Assembly: GCA_002336815.1 (NCBI GenBank)
Contig: DDEU01000027.1
Coordinates: 1 to 7,268 of the forward strand
Length of the DNA: 7,268 nucleotides
From: Chitinophagaceae bacterium UBA1946
Lineage (GTDB): Bacteria; Bacteroidota; Bacteroidia; Chitinophagales; Chitinophagaceae
Reading direction: 5' to 3'
A model generated the notes under the pieces. It worked only from the letters and a program-made list of their open reading frames with translations. It was not told the origin of the DNA and ran no database searches. The number at the start of each line of letters is the position of its first letter. Position 1 is the first letter of the stretch. The position numbers and the translations under genes are program-made. Of this stretch, positions 1 to 4,453 are shown piece by piece.

Positions 1-1
1 T

Positions 2-925
2 ACCGGCGCCCACAAAATCAACAATACCATCGGTCAGATATTGTTGGCGGAGCGCCTCGGTAAAAAGCGCATCATCGCCGAAACCGGTGCAGGACAACAC
101 GGCGTGGCAACGGCTACGGTCTGCGCGCTCAAAGGCTTGGAGTGCATCGTGTACATGGGCGAAAAAGACATCGAACGCCAGGCACCGAATGTAGCTCGTA
201 TGCACATGCTGGGCGCGAAAGTGGTGGCAGCCACCAGTGGCAGTAAAACCTTGAAAGACGCTACCAACGAAGCCATCAGGGACTGGATCAACAACCCTGT
301 TGATACACATTATATCATCGGCAGTGTGGTGGGGCCACATCCTTACCCGGATATGGTAGCCAGGTTTCAGAGTGTGATCAGCGAAGAAATAAAAAAACAA
401 TTGCTGGAGAAAACCGGGAATGAATTACCTACGCATGTAATTGCCTGTGTTGGTGGTGGCAGCAATGCAGCCGGCGCATTTTATCATTTCTTAAACAATG
501 AATCGGTTAAGTTAGTGGCTGTGGAAGCTGCAGGTTGTGGAATCAGCAGTGGCATGAGTGCAGCCACTACACAATTGGGTACTCCGGGCATTTTACACGG
601 CAGCAAAAGTTTATTGATGCAAACAGCAGATGGCCAGGTGATAGAGCCACACAGCATTTCAGCCGGGCTGGATTATCCCGGCATCGGCCCGTTACATGCA
701 CATTTATACAAAAGCGGCCGGGGTATATTTTTAAGCGCAACAGATGAAGAGGCGCTGAAAGCTGCTTTTGAAGTAAGCAAGACCGAGGGCATTATCCCGG
801 CGCTGGAAACTGCCCACGCTTTCGCAGTATTGAATACACTTGGTCTTCAGCCGGATGATGTTGCGGTGATTTGCCTGAGTGGAAGGGGAGATAAGGATTT
901 GGCCACTTACATGAAATACCTATAA
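2..925 (+). CDS. trpB: Tryptophan synthase beta chain, 5'-truncated by the window edge
   Basis: TrpB condenses indole with L-serine to give L-tryptophan, using PLP, as the beta subunit of the cytoplasmic alpha2-beta2 tryptophan synthase. The reading frame is open from base 2 and shows 307 codons, so about 82 N-terminal residues are missing compared with the roughly 397-residue family. The frame opens TGAHKINNTIGQ; the Lys at bases 14-16 matches PLP Schiff-base Lys87 of the Salmonella enzyme. Glu at 80-82 in ETGAGQHG falls exactly 22 residues later, matching catalytic Glu109. GGGSNA (bases 452-469) is the PLP phosphate loop, and the Ser in LSGRGDKD (878-880) matches Ser377, which contacts the pyridine nitrogen. 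All key residues seen are intact, so the enzyme should be active. Its partner trpA lies about 1 kb downstream instead of adjacent. No internal frameshift was seen. Identification is very secure; the true start lies outside the window. Confidence 0.97.
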   Translation, partial: TGAHKINNTIGQILLAERLGKKRIIAETGAGQHGVATATVCALKGLECIVYMGEKDIERQAPNVARMHMLGAKVVAATSGSKTLKDATNEAIRDWINNPVDTHYIIGSVVGPHPYPDMVARFQSVISEEIKKQLLEKTGNELPTHVIACVGGGSNAAGAFYHFLNNESVKLVAVEAAGCGISSGMSAATTQLGTPGILHGSKSLLMQTADGQVIEPHSISAGLDYPGIGPLHAHLYKSGRGIFLSATDEEALKAAFEVSKTEGIIPALETAHAFAVLNTLGLQPDDVAVICLSGRGDKDLATYMKYL

Positions 926-928
926 ATT

Positions 929-1300
929 ATGAAATACATCCTGTGCATTTTTACAGCCGCCATTTTTTGTTCCTGCGGAGAAAAAGCATTTGTGAACCAC
1001 AAACTGGAATACCGCAAAACAGGCGACTGTACTGCCGGCGATAAAGTGATCAATATGCTGAGCAATATCAGCGGGGAACGCTATGAATTTGAAAGCTGCC
1101 TTGATGCCGGCTTTGATGGCAAACAGTACAGCGTAGAAAGAAAAGGGGACAGCATTGTGGTGGATTTTCCTAAAACGGATGCAGCAAAAGCCGCTTTCAA
1201 GATCACCCTTGATATAGATGCTTATCCCGTGTACCATCACATCATCATCGATGGCAAGGAGATCATTGTAGGGCAGACTCAATTGATGGATGTGAAGTAG
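929..1300 (+). CDS. Small predicted lipoprotein, function unknown
   Basis: This 123-residue protein matches no family I can name. It starts with MKYILCIFTAAIFCSCGEK: a short charged end, a hydrophobic stretch at residues 4-13 and Cys16 (alternatively Cys14) as a plausible lipidation cysteine, so it is probably a signal-peptidase-II lipoprotein facing the periplasm. The mature part is about 107 residues, with charged beta-strand-like stretches and two further cysteines, Cys34 and Cys57, that could form a disulfide. The start ATG lies 3 bases after the trpB stop, with no room for a separate promoter or ribosome site, so it is probably co-transcribed and translationally coupled to trpB. Nothing in the sequence suggests a role in tryptophan synthesis; the link may be only transcriptional. 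The opposite-strand frame here looks like a shadow. That it is a real gene is fairly sure from the start position, signal sequence and clean end; the function is open. Confidence 0.75.
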   Translation: MKYILCIFTAAIFCSCGEKAFVNHKLEYRKTGDCTAGDKVINMLSNISGERYEFESCLDAGFDGKQYSVERKGDSIVVDFPKTDAAKAAFKITLDIDAYPVYHHIIIDGKEIIVGQTQLMDVK

Positions 1301-1303
1301 TAG

Positions 1304-1343
1304 TTTTACCTCACCCCAGTCCCTCTCCTGTAGGAGAGGGACT
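1304..1343. repeat. Left terminal repeat and hairpin of the MITE-like element
   Basis: The outer arm 1304-1316 pairs with 1452-1464. The adjacent 12-bp perfect stem (1318-1329 with 1332-1343) has only two bases between the arms, so the real loop is probably 4 bases with an 11-bp stem. No T-tract follows on either strand, so this is not a normal intrinsic terminator, although the stem could slow or process transcripts leaving the trpB unit. Confidence 0.8.
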
Positions 1344-1424
1344 ATAAAGACTCTCATACCGGAGATTCTTTTGAGAAAAATGCCTCAAAAAGGGTTGGAA
1401 AATTAGCCAGGGAAGATATTAGCC

Positions 1425-1464
1425 TCCCTCTCCTTTAAGGAGAGGGAATGAGGGTGAGGTAAAA
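1425..1464. repeat. Right terminal repeat and hairpin of the MITE-like element
   Basis: Read on the minus strand, this end runs TTTTACCTCACCC, then TCAT, then the CCCTCTCCT palindrome. It matches the left end apart from a one-base length difference and a few substitutions in the spacer and loop. The stem arms are 1425-1435 and 1437-1447. The outer end (1460-1464) abuts the first in-frame TTG of the endonuclease reading frame at 1465. Confidence 0.8.
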
Positions 1465-1500
1465 TTGACAATGCTTTTAAAAAACTTGATAAGCGACAAA

Positions 1501-1905
1501 ATGATGCCCGACTTCAACGAAAATCTACATCACCATGCCAATCCATCAACTTATGAGATAGCGAGAATTTTGCGTCAGCGACAGACAAAAGCAGAGGAAA
1601 TATTGTGGCTACTGCTAAGAAACAGGAAAGCCGGGAACATGAAATTTCGCCGCCAACATGCGTTTGAAAACTTTGTACTTGATTTTTACTGTCATGAAGC
1701 CAAGCTGGCGATTGAAGCAGACGGACGAATTCATGATGATCCCAACATAAAGGAATATGACGATGTGAGAACTAAAAGACTGAATGAATGTGGCATCACG
1801 GTATTAAGATTCACCAATGATGAAATTGAAACCAATTCAACATTGGTGTTGAATGCAATAGTAAAATGGATAAAAGAGAATACCGTCACTCAAAAAACAG
1901 GTTAA
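1501..1905 (+). CDS. DUF559 / Vsr-like endonuclease domain protein
   Basis: This is a 134-residue protein of the DUF559 family, small stand-alone proteins with a fold related to Vsr and other PD-(D/E)XK nucleases; the biological role of the family is not established. The N-terminal part (about residues 16-45) is a helical segment with the usual AxxLRxxxTxAExxLWxxLRNRK pattern. KFRRQH (48-53) follows, then the putative active-site region VLDFYCHEAKLAIEADGRIH, with acidic candidates Asp61, Glu72 and Asp74 and His78. The C-terminal VLRFTNDEI (about 98-106) is typical. The frame stays open back to TTG 1465 and ATG 1471, but family members begin near MPDFNENL, so ATG 1501 (or 1504) is preferred. 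The gene is clearly richer in A+T than trpB (under 40% G+C over 230 bases counted by hand, against 58% in an early trpB line), which suggests transfer. It lies between a structured repeat and trpA, with 47 bases to the preferred trpA start. Confidence 0.88.
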   Translation: MMPDFNENLHHHANPSTYEIARILRQRQTKAEEILWLLLRNRKAGNMKFRRQHAFENFVLDFYCHEAKLAIEADGRIHDDPNIKEYDDVRTKRLNECGITVLRFTNDEIETNSTLVLNAIVKWIKENTVTQKTG

Positions 1906-1952
1906 ATGATCCGGGTTGTGGTTAAAAAATAGAAAGACTTAAAATGCAAATA

Positions 1953-2723
1953 ATGACTCGTATTCGAACGCTGTTCTCAAATAAATCACAGAACGTACTC
2001 AATGTTTACTGCACGGCAGGCTTTCCGCAATTACATTCCACGCTGGAAGTAATGAAAGCCCTGCAGCAAAATGGGGCCGATATCATTGAACTGGGCATGC
2101 CTTATAGTGATCCGCTGGCTGATGGGGCTGTGATACAGCAGAGCAACATGACCGCACTTGCGAACGGCATCAGCATCGAAAAACTGTTTGAACAATTAAA
2201 AGATTTCAGAAACGAAATACGGGTGCCGGTAATTTTAATGGGTTATATGAACCCGGTGATGCAATATGGTTTTGATAGATTCTGTGCCGATGCTGCAGCG
2301 GTGGGCATTGACGGACTGATATTACCCGATCTGCCACAATATGAATTTGAAACGGAGTATGGCGCTATCATCAAACAGAACAAACTGGATTTCATCTTTT
2401 TGGTAACACCAGAAACCAGTGAAGAGCGCATTCGAAAAATTGACGCACTCAGCAGCGGGTTTATTTACGCTGTTTCATCTTCCTCCACCACGGGTAATAA
2501 CAAAGCGATCGGCGATCAGCAGGAATATTTTAAAAAGCTGCAGGCCATGCAACTCCGCAACCCTGTGCTGGTAGGTTTTGGCATCAAAGACAAAGCTACT
2601 TTCAGCGCTGCCTGTGAATTCAGCAATGGTGCGATTATCGGCAGTGCTTATATCCAGGCGCTTCAACAGAACAGCGACAGTGCAGCAGTTACAAAAGAAT
2701 TCCTAAATCGCATCCTGGCCTGA
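1953..2723 (+). CDS. trpA: Tryptophan synthase alpha chain
   Basis: TrpA splits indole-3-glycerol phosphate into indole and glyceraldehyde 3-phosphate and channels indole to TrpB. The 256-residue product is of normal length for this TIM-barrel enzyme (Salmonella 268). In ELGMPYSDPLADG, Glu46 and Asp57 match catalytic Glu49 and Asp60. The phosphate-binding parts are visible as VSSSSTTG, VGFGIKD and GSAYIQ. One small departure is LADGAVIQQ, where most relatives have LADGP. ATG 1953 (MTRIRTLF) is chosen because homologues start with M-x-R-I-x-x-L-F; ATG 1944 would add MQI and cannot be excluded. No Shine-Dalgarno sequence is seen before either. The gene is presumably driven by the trp operon promoter far upstream, but the inserted element and endonuclease gene lie between it and trpB, so expression could be weakened by polarity or supported by a promoter inside the insert. 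Identification is secure. Confidence 0.97.
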   Translation: MTRIRTLFSNKSQNVLNVYCTAGFPQLHSTLEVMKALQQNGADIIELGMPYSDPLADGAVIQQSNMTALANGISIEKLFEQLKDFRNEIRVPVILMGYMNPVMQYGFDRFCADAAAVGIDGLILPDLPQYEFETEYGAIIKQNKLDFIFLVTPETSEERIRKIDALSSGFIYAVSSSSTTGNNKAIGDQQEYFKKLQAMQLRNPVLVGFGIKDKATFSAACEFSNGAIIGSAYIQALQQNSDSAAVTKEFLNRILA

Positions 2724-2743
2724 TTCCATTTCATTAAAATGGC

Positions 2744-2751
2744 TAAATTGC
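2744..2751 (+). promoter_or_regulatory. Possible Bacteroidota -7 promoter box
   Basis: TAAATTGC resembles the -7 box TAnnTTTG of Bacteroidota sigma-A promoters with one T missing, and it lies 17 bases before the ATG at 2769. A convincing TTTG -33 box was not found at the expected distance, so support is weak. A separate promoter here would fit the unrelated function of the gene that follows. Confidence 0.25.
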
Positions 2752-2768
2752 GGGCATAAACATTTCTA

Positions 2769-3863
2769 ATGAAGAAAGCATTACTCCTCGTTTTAATATT
2801 TCCGGCATTGCTGCATGCCCAGGTAAAACCTGCAGCCAAAACAAAGGCCCGTGCGACAGCCGTAAAGAATGAAGCGGCTCCGCAGGCAGATGGTTTTGTG
2901 ATCAATGGTGAGGTTACCGGGTTTGCAGATGGCACTAAAATATCTTTGCTGAACGGGCAAACAGGGGCAGCCGAACAACAGACAGGCGTGTACCAGAACA
3001 AGTTTAGTTTTAAAGGAAAACTTGATAAACCTGCTTTCAAGATCATTATTGTTGATCAGAAACCTCCTTATCTTACCCTGTTTTTGGATAACAGTACCGT
3101 TACTGTTACCGGCACCAAAGAGGCGCTCGACAGGGCTGCAGTGTCTGGTTCTGTAAGCCATTCCGATTATACAAAACTCAATACTGCCCTGGCTCCTTAC
3201 CAGGCTTATTTTGGGGAGAATGCTCCTTCAGATGAAAAAATGATCGATGCTGCAAAGCAAGCCGTAATCAGCTTCCTGCAACAAAACCCAAAATCCTATA
3301 TCGCTCCACTGGCGGTAATTCGCTACACGCAGTTGTCGGACGATGTAAATAAAGCAGAACAATTATTCAACAGTCTTGACGCCTCTGTAAAAACTACGGA
3401 TATGGGCAACTATATCAGCCAGCAAATTGCTGATAACAAACACAATGGCGTAGGCAGCGTGCTGGAGGATTTTTCACAACCCGATACCTCGGGCAAACTG
3501 ATTTCCCTGTCATCATTAAGAGGAAAATACGTATTGGTAGATTTTTGGGCGAGTTGGTGCAGGCCCTGCCGCCAGGAAAATCCGAATGTGGTTGCCAACT
3601 TTCAAAAATTCAAAGACAAAAATTTTACCGTCCTCGGCGTATCACTTGATAAAGCAAAGCCAGCCTGGTTAGAAGCCATCAGCCAGGATGGACTTACCTG
3701 GAACCATATCAGCGACCTGCAGGGCTGGAGCAATTCAGTAGCCCAGCAATTTAAAATACAAAGCATTCCGCAAAACTTTTTGATTGGCCCTGATGGCAAA
3801 GTGATCGCCAAAAACCTGCGTGGGCCTGCGCTGGAAAGGAAATTGCAACAGTTGCTCAGGTAA
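2769..3863 (+). CDS. Exported TlpA-like thiol-disulfide oxidoreductase with DUF4369-like N-terminus
   Basis: This 364-residue thioredoxin-fold protein probably reduces or exchanges disulfides in the periplasm. A signal peptide is visible (MKKALLLVLIFPALLHAQ, cleavage probably after LHA at residue 17). An Ala/Lys-rich linker runs to about residue 41. Residues 42-120 (FVINGEVTGFADGTKISL onward) are a beta-rich region resembling DUF4369, the usual N-terminal partner of these proteins in Bacteroidota; then comes a helical region to about 225. The TlpA/AhpC-TSA-type domain follows (about 230-364), with the active-site WCRPC (Cys264 and Cys267) in VLVDFWASWCRPCRQENP and the cis-proline Pro334 in SIPQNFLIGPDGKVIAKNLRG. 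Both catalytic cysteines are present. There is no lipobox cysteine, so the protein is probably soluble or loosely membrane-associated. It stands 45 bases after trpA and ends before a strong terminator, so it seems to be its own unit. The partner protein cannot be told from this window; relatives serve cytochrome maturation or general oxidative folding. Confidence 0.93.
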   Translation: MKKALLLVLIFPALLHAQVKPAAKTKARATAVKNEAAPQADGFVINGEVTGFADGTKISLLNGQTGAAEQQTGVYQNKFSFKGKLDKPAFKIIIVDQKPPYLTLFLDNSTVTVTGTKEALDRAAVSGSVSHSDYTKLNTALAPYQAYFGENAPSDEKMIDAAKQAVISFLQQNPKSYIAPLAVIRYTQLSDDVNKAEQLFNSLDASVKTTDMGNYISQQIADNKHNGVGSVLEDFSQPDTSGKLISLSSLRGKYVLVDFWASWCRPCRQENPNVVANFQKFKDKNFTVLGVSLDKAKPAWLEAISQDGLTWNHISDLQGWSNSVAQQFKIQSIPQNFLIGPDGKVIAKNLRGPALERKLQQLLR

Positions 3864-3892
3864 TTTTAAAAAACATATTTACAACGTAAATG

Positions 3893-3920
3893 AACCCCGC
3901 CACAGCGGGGTTTATTTTTA
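3893..3920 (+). terminator. Rho-independent terminator after the thioredoxin-fold gene
   Basis: A perfect 8-bp GC-rich stem, AACCCCGC (3893-3900) with GCGGGGTT (3905-3912), closes a CACA loop and runs into TTTATTTTTA. It lies 29 bases after the stop at 3863. It separates the upstream genes from the metal-efflux locus. Confidence 0.92.
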
Positions 3921-3957
3921 CAGTTCACCAATAGTCCCTGCGGTAAAGTTTTTTTTG

Positions 3958-3965
3958 TACCTTAG
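3958..3965 (+). promoter_or_regulatory. Possible -7 promoter box for the efflux locus
   Basis: TACCTTAG differs by one base from the TAnnTTTG box. It follows the terminator and ends 5 bases before the TTG start at 3971, so if it is real the transcript would be leaderless or nearly so. No TTTG -33 element is evident upstream, so confidence is low. Confidence 0.22.
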
Positions 3966-3970
3966 GCGGG

Positions 3971-4357
3971 TTGAAAAAATCAATTGCAATATTATTTTTT
4001 TCTGTTTACCTGTTCTCCACAACAGAACTAAGCCAGTTGCTTAAACTCCCTGCTTTTGTTGCCCATTTTAACGAACACAAGAAAGAAAAGACCGACCTTA
4101 CCCTTTGGCAGTTTCTCTGTATTCATTATGCCAACAATAATAAACCGGATGCAGATCATGAAAAAGATATGCAATTGCCGTTTAAAACACATGATAATTG
4201 TGCAGTACAGATCAACCTGGCTGCACCACCGGCAGTATTTACCATTTCCACTCATAAGATCAATCACATCGAAGAACAAAAGCAATATTTCCCACATGAT
4301 GTTTTTGTGAGCTCTTCTTTCTTTGCCAATATCTGGCAACCACCCAAATCCTGTTAA
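3971..4357 (+). CDS. Small exported-looking protein preceding a CzcA-type pump
   Basis: This 128-residue protein has no named domain that I know, but its pattern resembles a small conserved ORF I recall in front of CzcA/CusA genes in Bacteroidota (from memory, not checked). It begins KKSIAILFFSVYLFSTTELSQLLKLP, a signal peptide or single membrane segment, followed by FxxHKKEKxDLTLWQFLCIHY, a DMQLPFKTHDNCA segment with a lone Cys, and a C-terminal end FFANIWQPPKSC. Cys, His and acidic residues are frequent, compatible with metal sensing or binding in the periplasm, but this is inference. TTG at 3971 is the only sensible start: an in-frame TAA lies at 3944 and the first in-frame ATG is about 60 codons in. 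It is probably co-transcribed with the pump gene 96 bases downstream and may be an accessory or sensor part of that efflux system. Confidence 0.8.
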   Translation: MKKSIAILFFSVYLFSTTELSQLLKLPAFVAHFNEHKKEKTDLTLWQFLCIHYANNNKPDADHEKDMQLPFKTHDNCAVQINLAAPPAVFTISTHKINHIEEQKQYFPHDVFVSSSFFANIWQPPKSC

Positions 4358-4380
4358 GCATTTTAATTTTATTGCGGCGA

Positions 4381-4425
4381 TGAAACGTTGTTTCACTGCC
4401 AACTTCTTTTATACGATGTAAAAGA
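4381..4425. promoter_or_regulatory. Two dyad-symmetric sites before the efflux pump gene
   Basis: TGAAAC-GTT-GTTTCA (4381-4395) is a 15-bp perfect dyad. TCTTTTA (4405-4411) and TAAAAGA (4419-4425) form a second dyad with 7-bp arms and a 7-base gap. Both lie in the 96-base spacer before the pump ATG at 4454. They could be operators for a metal-responsive regulator or RNA hairpins affecting translation. No T-tract follows, so they are not terminators. Sites this short can occur by chance. Confidence 0.3.
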
Positions 4426-4453
4426 TCCATTCACTATTTAACAGGATAATACT

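Larger units (their letters stand above)
1304..1464. repeat. MITE-like palindromic element with 13-bp terminal inverted repeats
   Basis: The 161-bp stretch begins with TTTTACCTCACCC (1304-1316) and ends with its exact reverse complement (1452-1464). Just inside each end is a strong palindrome: the left is AGTCCCTCTCCT, 2 bases, then its complement (1318-1343); the right has 11-base arms around one central base (1425-1447). Both share the core CCCTCTCCT/AGGAGAGGG. Each end is therefore a roughly 40-bp imperfect terminal repeat carrying its own hairpin, around an 81-bp unshared centre that holds a weaker dyad (TTTTGAG 1369-1375, CTCAAAA 1384-1390). The element has no convincing ORF. No clear target-site duplication is visible. 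It starts 3 bases after the lipoprotein stop and ends 36 bases before the preferred endonuclease start. The architecture resembles a MITE or a paired REP/BIME-type unit. The symmetry is directly visible; mobility is inferred. Confidence 0.85.

Noticed and set aside
1318..1343. Left palindrome as a rho-independent terminator for the trpB unit
   Set aside because: The stem is strong but followed by ATAAAGA, with no T-tract on either strand; it fits better as part of the repeat.
920..1357. 145-codon minus-strand ORF overlapping the lipoprotein gene and the left repeat
   Set aside because: It is the shadow of the + strand gene; its N-terminal part is just translation of the palindromic repeat, and it has no recognisable domain.
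1304..1464. CRISPR-like repeats, because the CCCTCTCC core occurs twice
   Set aside because: There are only two copies in inverted orientation, no regular spacers and no cas genes; the layout is that of terminal inverted repeats.
1465..1500. TTG 1465 or ATG 1471 as the start of the DUF559 gene
   Set aside because: The extra 10-12 residues (MLLKNLISDK type) are not expected from the family N-terminus; possible but less likely than 1501/1504.
1501..1905. A true Vsr mismatch-repair endonuclease
   Set aside because: The sequence pattern fits DUF559 rather than Vsr, there is no neighbouring cytosine methylase gene, and it lacks recognisable Vsr zinc-site residues.
1906..1952. A second copy of the repeat after the DUF559 gene, which would make a composite element
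   Set aside because: The 47 bases before trpA contain neither the 13-bp arm nor the CCCTCTCC core.
2726..2742. CCATTT/AAATGG hairpin after trpA as a terminator
   Set aside because: The 6-bp stem is AT-rich and no T-run follows; too weak to call.
3820..4044. 74-codon + strand ORF bridging the terminator region
   Set aside because: It overlaps the end of the thioredoxin-fold gene and reads through the terminator stem; no sign of coding.
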